Shown here one piece after another: positions 41,286 through 50,264 of a stretch of 64,000 bases of DNA (positions are counted from its first letter, which is position 1; every line of letters begins with the position of its first letter). The DNA is taken from contig DJEU01000007.1 in NCBI GenBank assembly GCA_002431395.1, positions 42,546 to 106,545 on the forward strand. The letters run 5' to 3'. The translations under genes were made by a program, and so were the position numbers. Under the pieces are notes generated by a model. That model saw nothing but the letters and a program-made list of their open reading frames with translations. It had not been told where the DNA came from and did no database searches. This DNA comes from Lachnoclostridium sp. UBA5890 (GTDB lineage: Bacteria > Bacillota > Clostridia > Lachnospirales > Lachnospiraceae).

Positions 41286-42197
41286 GTGAAGATTATTATC
41301 GGAGTACGTTTCCGCCAGGCGGGCAAAATTTATTATTTTGATCCGGGAAAGGAAAAAGAAAATATAACGCGTGGAACGCGTGTGATCGTAGAGACGGCAA
41401 AAGGAGTCGAAATGGGGACAGTAGTCCTTCCACCGACGGAAATGCCGGAAGAAAAGATTGTGGCACCTTTGAAAGGAATCGTTCGTTTAGCGACGAAAGA
41501 GGATGAGGAGCATGAACAAAAGAACCGCGAAAAAGAGGCAGAGGCGTTTGTCATCTGCAAACAGAAAATTGCCAAGCATAAATTGGAAATGAAACTGATC
41601 GCGGCAGAATATACCTTTGACCGCAACAAATTATTGTTTTATTTTACGGCAGATGGAAGAATTGACTTCCGTGAACTGGTCAAAGATCTGGCATCGGTGT
41701 TCCGTACACGTATTGAACTGCGTCAGATCGGAGTGCGCGATGAGACAAAACTGCGCGGAGGAATCGGTATCTGCGGAAGAGCACTCTGTTGTCATACGTA
41801 TCTTTCCGAATTTGCGCCGGTTTCCATCAAAATGGCAAAAGAGCAGAATTTGTCACTCAATCCGACGAAGATTTCGGGTGTGTGCGGCCGTTTGATGTGC
41901 TGTCTGAAAAATGAGGAAGAGGCTTACGAGGAATTGAACCGAAGCCTGCCAAACGTCGGAACACGTGTGAAAACGCCGGATGGCCTCAATGGAGAAGTGC
42001 AGAATGTCAGTGTATTGAAACAGAAAGTCCGCGTCATCGTAACCCTTGACAATGACGAAAAAGAAGTGCGTGAATATGCGGCAGCAGAACTTAAATTCCG
42101 CAAAGACCGCAAACGCGATCATGGAAAACAGGAAGATGACAAAGAGTTAAAAGCGCTGGAAGCGATGGAAAAAAAGGAAGGTAAATCAAAAATCTGA
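41286..42197 (+). CDS. ricT: RicT/YaaT, PSP1-domain protein
   Basis: A 303-aa protein with the PSP1 C-terminal-type domain (~60-180) and paired cysteines CGRALCCHTYLSEFAPV (~160) and CGRLMCCLKNEEEAYEEL (~200). In B. subtilis RicT forms an iron-sulphur complex with YlbF and YmcA that affects mRNA processing and sporulation. The tail is highly charged. Start is GTG 41286 behind GAGGT. Its stop overlaps the next start (TGATG). Confidence 0.92.
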   Translation: MKIIIGVRFRQAGKIYYFDPGKEKENITRGTRVIVETAKGVEMGTVVLPPTEMPEEKIVAPLKGIVRLATKEDEEHEQKNREKEAEAFVICKQKIAKHKLEMKLIAAEYTFDRNKLLFYFTADGRIDFRELVKDLASVFRTRIELRQIGVRDETKLRGGIGICGRALCCHTYLSEFAPVSIKMAKEQNLSLNPTKISGVCGRLMCCLKNEEEAYEELNRSLPNVGTRVKTPDGLNGEVQNVSVLKQKVRVIVTLDNDEKEVREYAAAELKFRKDRKRDHGKQEDDKELKALEAMEKKEGKSKI

Positions 42198-42928
42198 TGA
42201 AAGACCGATTATTACCGGGGGAGCGGCTGGATGATCTGCAGCGGGACGGCTTGATGCTCATCCAGAACCCCAAATGGTTTTGTTTTGGCATGGATGCAGT
42301 ACTGCTTTCGTCCTTTGCCTGTGTTCCGGAAGGAAAAAAAGTGTTGGATCTCGGCTGTGGCAATGGTATCATTCCGATTCTTTTGTCCGCCAAGACGCAG
42401 GCGGAGCACATCGAGGGGCTGGAAATTCAGACCGATATCGCGGACATGGCGAGACGAAGTGTCGAGTATAATAAATTAGACTCCAGAGTGCATATTACGA
42501 CTGGAGATATCAAAGAAGCGGCGGCTATTTTTGGAGCGGCTTCTTTTGATGTCGTAACGACCAATCCACCGTATATGAGCGAATCCCACGGACTTACGAA
42601 TCCTACGGGGCATAAGGCGATTGCGCGTCATGAGTTAAAATGCACGCTGGATGATGTGTTGAAAGCAAGCGCAAAATTATTGAAACCCGGTGGACATTTC
42701 TTTATGGTACACCGCCCGTCACGGCTCGGCGAGATTATGAGTAAAATGACCGCCTGCCGGATTGAACCAAAGCGGATGCAGCTTGTCTATCCGTATGTGG
42801 ACAAGGAACCGAATATGGTGTTGATCGAAGGCACACGGGGCGGCAATCCGGGGATGAAGATAGAAAAGCCGCTTATCGTATACAAAGAGGTAAATGTGTA
42901 TACCGAACAATTGTTAGAGAATTACTAG
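42197..42928 (+). CDS. trmN6: tRNA1(Val) adenine-37 N6-methyltransferase
   Basis: A 243-aa SAM-dependent methyltransferase. SAM motif VLDLGCGNGIIPILL is near residue 48, the N6-adenine motif TTNPPYM near 117, and AIARHELKCTLDDVL follows. YabB/YfiC type. It overlaps ricT by one nucleotide and is followed by rsmI, the B. subtilis order. Confidence 0.92.
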   Translation: MKDRLLPGERLDDLQRDGLMLIQNPKWFCFGMDAVLLSSFACVPEGKKVLDLGCGNGIIPILLSAKTQAEHIEGLEIQTDIADMARRSVEYNKLDSRVHITTGDIKEAAAIFGAASFDVVTTNPPYMSESHGLTNPTGHKAIARHELKCTLDDVLKASAKLLKPGGHFFMVHRPSRLGEIMSKMTACRIEPKRMQLVYPYVDKEPNMVLIEGTRGGNPGMKIEKPLIVYKEVNVYTEQLLENY

Positions 42929-42942
42929 GAAATGAGGCTATT

Positions 42943-43797
42943 ATGGGAACATTATATTTGTGTGCTACGCCGATCGGAAATCTGGAAGATATCACATTGC
43001 GCGTACTGCGCACATTGAAAGAAGTAGATTTGATCGCGGCGGAGGATACCAGACAGACGATCAAACTTCTCAATCATTTTGATATCAAGACGCCGCTTAC
43101 CAGTTATCATGAACACAATAAATATCAGAAGACCGGGGTGCTTGTCAATGAACTGCTGGCAGGAAAAAATATTGCTGTCGTGACTGATGCCGGCACACCT
43201 GCGATCTCGGATCCGGGAGCCGAACTGGCACTTGCTGCCTACGAAGCCGGGATTCCGGTGACTTCTTTGCCGGGGGCTTCTGCCGTCATCACGGCGCTTA
43301 CGCTGGGCGGCCTGCCGACACGCCAGTTTGCTTTTGAAGGATTTCTCCCAATGGATAAGAAAGAGCGGGCCAGAGCCTTGGAACGCCTGAAAAATACGAC
43401 GTATACGACGGTGTTTTACGAGGCACCACACCGCCTGACAAAGACATTACAGGCAATCGCCGAAGTTCTTCCGGGAACGCGTAAGATCGCGGTCTGCAAG
43501 GAACTTACCAAACGGCATGAAAAAGTGATGCAGTGCACGCTGGAAGAAGCCTGTTCTTATTATGAAAAAAATGAGCCGAAGGGTGAATTTGTATTTGTCG
43601 TCGAAGGAGCCGATATCGAGGAACTCGAAAGTCTGGAACAGCAGAAATGGGAAGAAGTTCCGATCGAAGAACATATGGAACACTATCTTGCGCAGGGGCT
43701 GGAGCGAAAAGAAGCAATGAAAGCGGTGGCGAAAGACCGCGGAATGACAAAAAATCAAGTATATAAAGAACTAATTTCGTTTGGTGACAGGAAATAA
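42943..43797 (+). CDS. rsmI: 16S rRNA 2'-O-ribose C1402 methyltransferase
   Basis: A 284-aa tetrapyrrole-methylase-fold enzyme: TLYLCATPIGNLEDITLR, VDLIAAEDTRQT, AVVTDAGTPAISDPGAELALAA, LPGASAVITAL and FEGFLPM are family blocks. It methylates 16S rRNA near the P site. Last gene of the cluster; a 14-bp perfect terminator overlaps its stop. Confidence 0.96.
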   Translation: MGTLYLCATPIGNLEDITLRVLRTLKEVDLIAAEDTRQTIKLLNHFDIKTPLTSYHEHNKYQKTGVLVNELLAGKNIAVVTDAGTPAISDPGAELALAAYEAGIPVTSLPGASAVITALTLGGLPTRQFAFEGFLPMDKKERARALERLKNTTYTTVFYEAPHRLTKTLQAIAEVLPGTRKIAVCKELTKRHEKVMQCTLEEACSYYEKNEPKGEFVFVVEGADIEELESLEQQKWEEVPIEEHMEHYLAQGLERKEAMKAVAKDRGMTKNQVYKELISFGDRK

Positions 43798-43829
43798 AAT
43801 AGAGTACCGTTTATGCGGTACTCTATTTT
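43796..43829. terminator. Bidirectional terminator between rsmI and abrB
   Basis: AAAATAGAGTACCG (43796-43809) and CGGTACTCTATTTT (43816-43829), six-base loop. Confidence 0.92.
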
Positions 43830-43908
43830 ACGTATCGTGATAAAAAAATAATAAAAAAGGAAAGGCTGGAGTCTAGGGGGGCTCCAGCCACACTAAAGGG
43901 ATATATGA

Positions 43909-44166
43909 TTAAATTAAACCAGCTAGCTTAGCCAATGCCTCGATTGAAGCTACGGAAACCAATTTTCCTTCGTACTCAATCAGGTCTTTATCTGAACCGG
44001 TAAATACATCAACAGGCTCATATTTTTTGATCATGATCGCATTTTTCTGAGCAGAAATCTCTACTTCTCCGCGATTCTCAATTCCAAGTGATTTTCTCAT
44101 TTCCATCGGAATGGTAACTCTTCCTAAGTTATCCAAACGACGTACAATTCCAACATTTTTACTCAT
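43909..44166 (-). CDS. abrB: AbrB-family transition-state regulator
   Basis: An 85-aa protein with the swapped-hairpin DNA-binding domain: GIVRRLDNLGRVTIPMEMRKSLGI and GEVEISAQKNAIMIKKYEP. AbrB/SpoVT types regulate stationary-phase and sporulation genes. Start at 44166 behind GGGGAAG; the longer reading is rejected. It faces rsmI as in B. subtilis. Confidence 0.9.
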   Translation of the reverse strand: MSKNVGIVRRLDNLGRVTIPMEMRKSLGIENRGEVEISAQKNAIMIKKYEPVDVFTGSDKDLIEYEGKLVSVASIEALAKLAGLI

Positions 44167-44243
44167 GGTCGTCTTCCCCTTTTTTTTTATTGAAAGAAAT
44201 TTTCTTACATATTTTTGCACTCACAACCCTTTCAACGATTTAC

Positions 44244-44272
44244 ATTCTATCACTAGTTGAGCCATTAGTCAA
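44244..44272 (-). promoter_or_regulatory. abrB promoter
   Basis: Minus strand TTGACT (44272-44267), 17-bp spacer, TAGAAT (44249-44244). Confidence 0.7.
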
Positions 44273-44311
44273 TAAAATAAATATAAAAATATATAAAATA
44301 TGGCTAAAAGA

Positions 44312-44806
44312 TTATAAAGCCCCACGTTTCGCGCATTGCATTGCCAAAAAACCGATGAAAAATCCGGAGATCAGACCGCTGAAATACAAAATGGGGGCAT
44401 ACCAGCGAAGAGAGTCAAACCCTACGACCAGAGAGGCCACCAGCCATTGTCCCATGCAGTGAGCCGTGCCGCCGGCAGCGCTGACAGAAAGCATCGAGAG
44501 GCGGTCTTTGGCGATTTTTTTGAGAACTTCCATCAGGATCAGACTGAGGATGCTTCCCACAAGACTGTACAATAAACTGAACAGACTGCCGAAAGTAAAG
44601 GCACTCAGAACGATTCGCAGAAGGGACAGCGAAAGTGTGTAACGGAATCCCTTCTTATATAATGTGAGAATAAATATCAAATTGGAAAATCCAATCTTCA
44701 TTCCCGGAAATGGAAGTGGCAGCGGGAAAAGATTTTCAAGATAGCCAAACAAAAATGCCAATGCCGTGTAAAGCGCGTATTCTGCAATTTTCCTAGAGCG
44801 GTTCAT
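44312..44806 (-). CDS. Gx transporter family membrane protein
   Basis: A 164-aa protein with five hydrophobic helices; the region FGYLENLFPLPLPFPGMKIGFSNLIFILTLY and FGSLFSLLYSLVGSILSLILMEVLKK are characteristic of the family formerly labelled heptaprenyl diphosphate synthase component I, now Gx transporter. Its substrate is unproven. It sits 15 bp after the NusG-II gene, a pairing frequent in Clostridia near electron-transport or quinone genes. Confidence 0.85.
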   Translation of the reverse strand: MNRSRKIAEYALYTALAFLFGYLENLFPLPLPFPGMKIGFSNLIFILTLYKKGFRYTLSLSLLRIVLSAFTFGSLFSLLYSLVGSILSLILMEVLKKIAKDRLSMLSVSAAGGTAHCMGQWLVASLVVGFDSLRWYAPILYFSGLISGFFIGFLAMQCAKRGAL

Positions 44807-44821
44807 ACGTGTCTCCTTTCC

Positions 44822-45199
44822 TTATCCGCTGATTCCGTCCAACTCAGGCGATGTCTGAGCCGAGGTGATCGCGAGGACAACCTGGTGGGGAAGGCATACG
44901 ATGCTTTCGCCGGTTTTTGAAATGCCTTTTGTGCGGACACAGATCTGATCCGGGCAGGAGGCGTGTGTCATCGTAACTTTGTGATCTTTGATGCAAAATG
45001 TGTTGGAATCGCCATCTTCTGTCGTGATCGTTTTCTCTATATTAGAAGAAAGCGGATAGGTGGCAGTGACTTTTCCGTTGACGCGGACCTCTACGACGGA
45101 ACCATTTTCTCCGTGCGGCAGATAGACAAAGCCGGCGAGAAGCAGTCCCACGATCAAAAGACCGGCGAGAAGGAAAATATCCATGCGTGTTTTCTTCAT
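44822..45199 (-). CDS. NusG domain II protein, membrane-anchored
   Basis: A 125-aa protein. One N-terminal membrane helix (IFLLAGLLIVGLLLAGFVYL) is followed by a NusG-domain-II beta fold (VEVRVNGKVTATYPLSSNIEKTI, FCIKDHKVTMTHASCPDQICVRTKG, IVCLPHQVVLAI) with three conserved Cys. Role unknown. ATG 45199 is preferred; the TTG at 45211 abuts the ribosome site. Confidence 0.87.
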   Translation of the reverse strand: MKKTRMDIFLLAGLLIVGLLLAGFVYLPHGENGSVVEVRVNGKVTATYPLSSNIEKTITTEDGDSNTFCIKDHKVTMTHASCPDQICVRTKGISKTGESIVCLPHQVVLAITSAQTSPELDGISG

Positions 45200-45314
45200 G
45201 ACGAATCTCAACTCCTTTTCGTTACCGTTCCCTCTATTTTATCATATAAAAATTGTAAAAGAAATAAAGAAAATGTAAATAGTATAAAATATTCACGAAA
45301 CCGCAAAAAGTCAC

Positions 45315-45343
45315 TTGACACTAGGGGGTGTGTAGTATATGAT
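45315..45343 (+). promoter_or_regulatory. Promoter of the acyl-CoA synthetase gene
   Basis: TTGACA (45315-45320), 17-bp spacer, TATGAT (45338-45343). Confidence 0.7.
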
Positions 45344-45433
45344 AAAGATGCATGTAGTTTTGAAAACTACGTGAGGTGTAAATTAAAACAAGATAGATTT
45401 GGCGTGATTACGAACGCAGAAATGGAGAAAGAT

Positions 45434-47191
45434 ATGAGTTATACCGAAGGAAAGAAGTTTGATTTGGTCGGAATCGCGGATCAATATATTGAAACAGGAT
45501 TTGGTGAAGATGGAATTTTAAATTCCATTAAATTTAAAAACGATGAGAATTTTAACTTTTCATATGATGTAATTGATGTAATGGCAAAAAAATGTCCGGA
45601 TAAACTGGCGATGCTTCACGTGTCAAAAGATGGAAGAGAGCGTTATTTCACATTCCGTGATATCGCAAAGTTTACCAATATGACAGCGAACTATTTCAGC
45701 TATCTCGGAATTAAGCGCGGAGATAAGGTAATGCTCGTTTTGAAACGTCATTTCCAGTTCTGGTTCTCCATCCTTGCACTTCATAAGATTGGAGCCATCG
45801 CGATCCCTGCGACAAACCTGCTTACCCGCAAAGACTTTGAATATCGTTTCAAAGTAGGTGAAGTGGATGCTGTCGTTTGTACGGCAGACGGCGATGTTTC
45901 CCGTGAAGTGGATAAGGCTTCCCGCGGAAATACAACATTGAAACTGAAGATCATGGTAGGCGGTGCGCGTGAGTCCTGGCACTGCTTTAACAAAGACATT
46001 CAGTTCTTCTCGGCAAACTTTACAAAACCGAAAGATGTGCCGGGCGGAGATGATCCGATGCTGATGTTCTTTACTTCGGGTACAACTTCTTATCCGAAAA
46101 TTACGACACACAATTATAAATACCCATTGGGGCATTATATCACTGCCAAATATTGGCACCAGGTAGACCCGGACGGCATTCATTTTGCTATTTCCGATAC
46201 CGGATGGGGAAAAGCTCTGTGGGGAAAACTGTATGGACAGTGGATCTGTGAAGCCCCTATTTTTACGTATGATTTTGACGATTTTGATGCGAAGAAGATT
46301 TTGCAGATGATTGAGAAATATAAAATTACAACATTCTGTGCACCACCGACGGCATACCGTGTTATGGTTCATTTGCAGCTGGAAAAATATGACCTTTCTT
46401 CCCTGCAGAATGTAACGACGGCCGGCGAGGCATTGAACCCGAAAATCTATGAGAAATTTAAAGAAAAAACCGGATTTGATATTATGGAAGGATTCGGACA
46501 GACTGAGACGACGATGTTGATCGGTAATATCAAAGGGATGACCCCGCGTCCGGGCTCCATGGGTAAACCGAGTCCATTGTATGATGTTGCCGTAATGCTT
46601 TCTGACGGAAGTATCGCAAAGACCGGTGAAGAGGGAGAAATCGTAGTTAAGGTTTCCGATGGTGCGCCAAATGGTCTGTTTACCGGATATTACAATGACA
46701 AGGAAAAGACCGATTCCGTATGGTATGACGGCTATTATCACACCGGTGATACTGCGTGCATGGACAGCGACGGATATCTGTGGTATGTTGGACGTGTCGA
46801 TGATGTGATCAAATCTTCCGGTTACCGCATCGGACCATTTGAGATTGAAAATGAGATCATGAAACTGCCATACGTGCTGGAATGTGCCGTAACATCTGTG
46901 CCGGATAAGCTTCGTGGTCAGGCGATCAAGGCGACGATCGTACTTGCTGACGGCAGCGAAGGCGACGAGCATATGAAAAATGATATTGTAAAATATTTGA
47001 AGAAAAATGTCGCTTCCTATAAGTGGCCTAAGATCGTGGATTTTGCCAAAGAATTGCCAAAGACAATCAGTGGAAAAGTCCGCCGTGCCGAAATCAAGGC
47101 ACATGACTGGTCTGAAGAAGAGGGCACAAAGTCAGATGCGAACGAGATCCCTGAGGTGGAAAATTCAGCCGAAGAGAAAAAAGAAGACTGA
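45434..47191 (+). CDS. AMP-binding acyl-CoA synthetase
   Basis: A 585-aa adenylate-forming enzyme. The phosphate loop is MFFTSGTTSYPKITTHN (~210), the AMP site is GFGQTETT (~350), and YHTGDTACMDSDGYLWYVGRVDDVIKSSG (~435) and KTISGKVRRAEIK near the end give the catalytic lysine. The overall layout resembles medium-chain (ACSM-like) synthetases rather than acetyl-CoA synthetase. The start is ATG 45434 with GGAG 6 nt upstream. The long N-terminal extension to 44963 runs across the divergent NusG-II gene and is rejected. Confidence 0.9.
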   Translation: MSYTEGKKFDLVGIADQYIETGFGEDGILNSIKFKNDENFNFSYDVIDVMAKKCPDKLAMLHVSKDGRERYFTFRDIAKFTNMTANYFSYLGIKRGDKVMLVLKRHFQFWFSILALHKIGAIAIPATNLLTRKDFEYRFKVGEVDAVVCTADGDVSREVDKASRGNTTLKLKIMVGGARESWHCFNKDIQFFSANFTKPKDVPGGDDPMLMFFTSGTTSYPKITTHNYKYPLGHYITAKYWHQVDPDGIHFAISDTGWGKALWGKLYGQWICEAPIFTYDFDDFDAKKILQMIEKYKITTFCAPPTAYRVMVHLQLEKYDLSSLQNVTTAGEALNPKIYEKFKEKTGFDIMEGFGQTETTMLIGNIKGMTPRPGSMGKPSPLYDVAVMLSDGSIAKTGEEGEIVVKVSDGAPNGLFTGYYNDKEKTDSVWYDGYYHTGDTACMDSDGYLWYVGRVDDVIKSSGYRIGPFEIENEIMKLPYVLECAVTSVPDKLRGQAIKATIVLADGSEGDEHMKNDIVKYLKKNVASYKWPKIVDFAKELPKTISGKVRRAEIKAHDWSEEEGTKSDANEIPEVENSAEEKKED

Positions 47192-47197
47192 TACTAC

Positions 47198-47226
47198 TTG
47201 ACAGTTCCCTGCCATAAGAGTAAACT
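47198..47226 (+). promoter_or_regulatory. ilvE promoter
   Basis: TTGACA (47198-47203), 17-bp spacer, TAAACT (47221-47226). Confidence 0.7.
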
Positions 47227-47265
47227 AAAAGATACAAAATATACGTCAAAGGAAGATGGTTAACT

Positions 47266-48291
47266 ATGGAAAAAAAGAACATTGATTGGTCCAGTCTAGG
47301 ATTTGGATACCATGACACAGACAAACGTTTTGTGGCGAATTACAAAGATGGTGCCTGGGACGAGGGTGCTTTGATCGATGACCCTATGATCACAATGAGT
47401 GAGTGTGCAGGTGTGCTTCAGTATGCACAGACTTGTTTCGAGGGATTAAAAGCTTACACAGCAGAAGATGGACATATTGTCTGCTTTCGCCCTGACTTAA
47501 ATGCAGAGCGTATGGCAAATACGGCAAGACGTCTTGAGATGCCGGCATTTCCGGAAGATAAATTTGTAGATGCAGTAGTACAGACCGTTTTGGCAAACGA
47601 AGCTTACGTGCCACCTTATGGCTCCGGTGCTTCTTTGTACATCCGTCCGTATATGTTTGGTATCGCACCGGTTATCGGAGTTGCTCCTTCTAAAGAGTAT
47701 CAGTTCCGTGTATTTACGACACCGGTTGGTCCTTATTTCAAGGGCGGCGCAAAACCGATCGTAATCCGTGTCAGTGATTTTGACCGTGCAGCACCAAATG
47801 GTACAGGACATGTTAAGGCTGGTCTGAACTATGCGATGAGTCTTCATGCAATCGTAGATGCACATAATCAGGGATTCGCTGAAAATATGTATTTGGATCC
47901 TAAGACAAGAACAAAAGTAGAAGAGACCGGTGGAGCAAACTTCATCTTCGTTACAAAAGATGGCAAAGTGGTTACACCAAAGAGCAGCAGTATTCTGCCT
48001 TCGATCACAAGACGTTCTCTCGTAACAATCGCAAGAGATATCCTTGGTCTTGAAGTAGAAGAAAGAGAAGTATACTTTGACGAAGTAAAAGATTTTGCAG
48101 AGTGTGGACTTTGTGGAACAGCAGCTGTTATTTCTCCGGTTGGAAAGATTAATGATCATGGCAAAGAGATCTGCTTCCCAAGCGGCATGGAGAAAATGGG
48201 TGAAGTTACACAGAAATTGTATGATACACTTACCGGCATCCAGATGGGTCATATCGAAGGTCCGGAAGGATGGGTTAAGGTTATCAAATAA
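47266..48291 (+). CDS. ilvE: Branched-chain amino acid aminotransferase
   Basis: A 341-aa fold-type IV PLP enzyme (BCAT). VLQYAQTCFEGLKAY, SLYIRPYMFG, the PLP lysine in GHVKAGLNYAMSLHA (~185) and ETGGANFIFV are typical. It interconverts Leu/Ile/Val and their 2-oxo acids. Own promoter and terminator, so monocistronic. Confidence 0.95.
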   Translation: MEKKNIDWSSLGFGYHDTDKRFVANYKDGAWDEGALIDDPMITMSECAGVLQYAQTCFEGLKAYTAEDGHIVCFRPDLNAERMANTARRLEMPAFPEDKFVDAVVQTVLANEAYVPPYGSGASLYIRPYMFGIAPVIGVAPSKEYQFRVFTTPVGPYFKGGAKPIVIRVSDFDRAAPNGTGHVKAGLNYAMSLHAIVDAHNQGFAENMYLDPKTRTKVEETGGANFIFVTKDGKVVTPKSSSILPSITRRSLVTIARDILGLEVEEREVYFDEVKDFAECGLCGTAAVISPVGKINDHGKEICFPSGMEKMGEVTQKLYDTLTGIQMGHIEGPEGWVKVIK

Positions 48292-48312
48292 ATAACGTAA
48301 CATTGTGAAGCC

Positions 48313-48350
48313 AGACCACATATTTTTTCACGGAAAGATATGTGGTCTTT
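48313..48350 (+). terminator. Terminator after ilvE
   Basis: AGACCACATAT and ATATGTGGTCT (48313-48323, 48338-48348) followed by TT. Confidence 0.75.
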
Positions 48351-48376
48351 GTTAATTATTGGAAATGGAGGACAAA

Positions 48377-48853
48377 ATGGAAACGATTGCTAGTTTTACC
48401 GTAGATCATTTGAAACTTCTTCCGGGAGTCTATGTTTCCCGCAAAGACTGCACCGGAACGGACATTGTGACAACGTTTGACATCCGTATGACACGCCCGA
48501 ACTTCGAACCGGTTATGAATACCGCGGAGATTCATGCGGTAGAGCATTTGGGCGCAACATTTTTGCGAAACCACGATACGATGGGTGAAAAGGTTGTATA
48601 TTTTGGCCCAATGGGCTGCCGCACCGGCTTTTACCTGATTCTTGCCGGTGACTACGAATCTGCGGATATCGTGCCTTTGCTCAAAGAAATGTTTACATTT
48701 ATCAGTGAATACGAAGGAGAGATTCCGGGAGCAGCGCCGGAAGCCTGTGGCAATTACCTGGATCTGAACCTGCCGATGGCAAAATATGTAGCCAAGCGGT
48801 ATCTCACAGAAGTATTGGAAAATATTACCGGTGAGCGCTTGCATTATCAATAG
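48377..48853 (+). CDS. luxS: S-ribosylhomocysteine lyase
   Basis: A 158-aa LuxS that cleaves S-ribosylhomocysteine to homocysteine and the AI-2 precursor. The metal-binding HAVEH (~54-58), the catalytic Cys in GPMGCRTGFY (~83) and the third ligand Cys in EACGNYLDLNLPMAK (~123) are all present. ATG 48377 follows GGAGG at 48367. Involved in the activated methyl cycle and possibly AI-2 signalling. Confidence 0.95.
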   Translation: METIASFTVDHLKLLPGVYVSRKDCTGTDIVTTFDIRMTRPNFEPVMNTAEIHAVEHLGATFLRNHDTMGEKVVYFGPMGCRTGFYLILAGDYESADIVPLLKEMFTFISEYEGEIPGAAPEACGNYLDLNLPMAKYVAKRYLTEVLENITGERLHYQ

Positions 48854-48902
48854 GCATTCTTTTTTGAAAACACGCATATGCTAGAAGAAAAGGAATGCGG
48901 AA

Positions 48903-49478
48903 GTGGGACAGATGTTGCAATGGGAAGGAAGAATTGTGGACAATACCAATGTGCAGCTTTTGAAGGCGGCACTGCCTTATCTCGATCAGCCGGTCGGAAA
49001 ACGGATTGATCTGGAAGGGCTTCTTCGCAGTATCCGCGGCTTCTGCCGGAAAAATGAACGGCAGTTGATCGACCTTTTATTGCAGATTTTTATGTTCCGC
49101 CATGTTCGTCAGATGATGACGATGATGCAGGAAATGAAGCAGGAGGCAGAACAGTCGGATTCCGGAACGGGGAATATGGAAGGCATGATGGAGTTTTTGA
49201 AAAGCCAGATACCTCCCGAACAACAGGACATGGTTGATATGATGTCTGTCTTTTTATCCGCAATGAGTGAGGAAAATAATGGGCAATCTGGAAGAGATGT
49301 ATGCGAAGATGAACCCGGCGAAAGCGAAGATTTTGAAGCAGCTCGAAGCTCAGACGAAGGGCATCGAGATGAAAGCAGCGGCGCCGTTCGTGATGCAGGC
49401 GATGAGGGAACTTCGCAGCCAGAACCTGTCATTTACTCCGGAGGAGACGGAGGCAATGATGGAGATTCTTACTCGTGA
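48903..49478 (+). CDS. Uncharacterised helical protein with long out-of-frame tail
   Basis: A 191-aa ORF. Residues 1-125 look like a real helical domain (LKAALPYLDQPVGKRIDLEGLLRSIRGF, QIFMFRHVRQMMTMMQEMKQE, MMEFLKSQIPPEQQDMVDMM). Residues 126-191 become acidic and Gly/Ser-rich and overlap the next gene in another frame by 200 nt, so they may be an accidental extension after loss of an older stop. Start GTG 48903. No family recognised. Confidence 0.55.
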   Translation: MGQMLQWEGRIVDNTNVQLLKAALPYLDQPVGKRIDLEGLLRSIRGFCRKNERQLIDLLLQIFMFRHVRQMMTMMQEMKQEAEQSDSGTGNMEGMMEFLKSQIPPEQQDMVDMMSVFLSAMSEENNGQSGRDVCEDEPGESEDFEAARSSDEGHRDESSGAVRDAGDEGTSQPEPVIYSGGDGGNDGDSYS

Positions 49479-49548
49479 TATGAGTGCTTCGGAAAAGCAG
49501 CGCGTGGAAAAAATGAAACAGATTGTACGAACGAAAGGAAATAAATAA
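49279..49548 (+). CDS. Small helical protein, unknown
   Basis: An 89-aa protein starting MGNLEEMYAKMNPAKAKIL, with PFVMQAMRELRSQNLSFTPEETEAMMEIL and a basic end (VRTKGNK). GAGGA lies 6 nt before ATG 49279. Composition is protein-like, unlike the overlapping frame. It ends 1 bp before the cyclophilin gene, suggesting a three-gene unit. Function unknown. Confidence 0.65.
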   Translation: MGNLEEMYAKMNPAKAKILKQLEAQTKGIEMKAAAPFVMQAMRELRSQNLSFTPEETEAMMEILTRDMSASEKQRVEKMKQIVRTKGNK

Positions 49549-49549
49549 A

Positions 49550-50197
49550 ATGAAAAAATTCATAAGAAACCTGATAACCGCCGTAGTAGCGACGACACTT
49601 TGCCTTACCGGATGTGGCTCCGCAGGAACGGCAGACAAAAATACGGATTCTGACAAATCTACACAGACAGCCAGTGGCAGTGCCATCAAAGGAAATTTGA
49701 GCGGCAAGCACCACGTCAAGATCACAGTCAAAGATTATGGAACGATTGAAGTGGAACTGGATGCCGACCAGGCACCGATCACGGTGACAAATTTTGCTAA
49801 ACTTGTTCAGGAAGGATTTTATGACGGCTTGACATTTCACCGCATCATCTCCGGCTTTATGATTCAGGGCGGCGACCCGGAAGGCACCGGAATGGGCGGC
49901 TCCGATGAGACGATCAAAGGCGAGTTCTCTTCCAATGGTGTAGAAAACTCGATCAAACATACCCGCGGCACGATCTCAATGGCGCGCTCACAGGATCCGG
50001 ACAGTGCAAGCTCCCAGTTCTTTATCATGCACCAGGATGCGGACTATCTTGATGGAGAATACGCCGGCTTCGGCCATGTCACTTCCGGCATGGAAGTCGT
50101 GGATCAGATCTGCGAAAAGACACCGGTCACCGACAGCAACGGAACCGTAGAAAAAGCAAACCAGCCAGTCATCGAAAAGATTGAGTGGGTGGATTAA
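49550..50197 (+). CDS. Cyclophilin-type peptidyl-prolyl isomerase, lipoprotein
   Basis: A 215-aa lipoprotein. The lipobox LCLTGC sits near residues 17-22 after a hydrophobic signal. A Ser/Thr/Asp-rich linker leads to the cyclophilin domain with FAKLVQEGFYDGLTFHRIISGFMIQGGDP, RGTISMARSQDPDSASSQFFI and AGFGHVTSGMEVVDQI. It should catalyse proline isomerisation on the outer face of the membrane. Start at ATG 49550, AAAGGAA upstream. Confidence 0.93.
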   Translation: MKKFIRNLITAVVATTLCLTGCGSAGTADKNTDSDKSTQTASGSAIKGNLSGKHHVKITVKDYGTIEVELDADQAPITVTNFAKLVQEGFYDGLTFHRIISGFMIQGGDPEGTGMGGSDETIKGEFSSNGVENSIKHTRGTISMARSQDPDSASSQFFIMHQDADYLDGEYAGFGHVTSGMEVVDQICEKTPVTDSNGTVEKANQPVIEKIEWVD

Positions 50198-50218
50198 GAA
50201 AAATTGTAAGAAAGCAGG

Positions 50219-50264
50219 GTCCCGCCGGGAATCGCATGGAGTGTGGTTCCCGGCGGGCCTTTTT
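50219..50264 (+). terminator. Terminator after the cyclophilin gene
   Basis: CCCGCCGGGAA (50221-50231) pairs TTCCCGGCGGG (50247-50257), then CCTTTTT. Confidence 0.9.

Noticed and set aside
44963..45433. N-terminal extension of the acyl-CoA synthetase
   Set aside because: It runs antisense through the NusG-II gene and across the promoter at 45315-45343; the start at 45434 has a proper ribosome site.
45623..47104. Minus-strand ORF of 493 codons
   Set aside because: Antisense shadow of the acyl-CoA synthetase, with no recognisable domain.
49279..49478. C-terminal tail of the 191-aa ORF as a genuine acidic domain
   Set aside because: Kept in the reported coordinates but considered probably non-functional, because the alternative frame has far better protein character.
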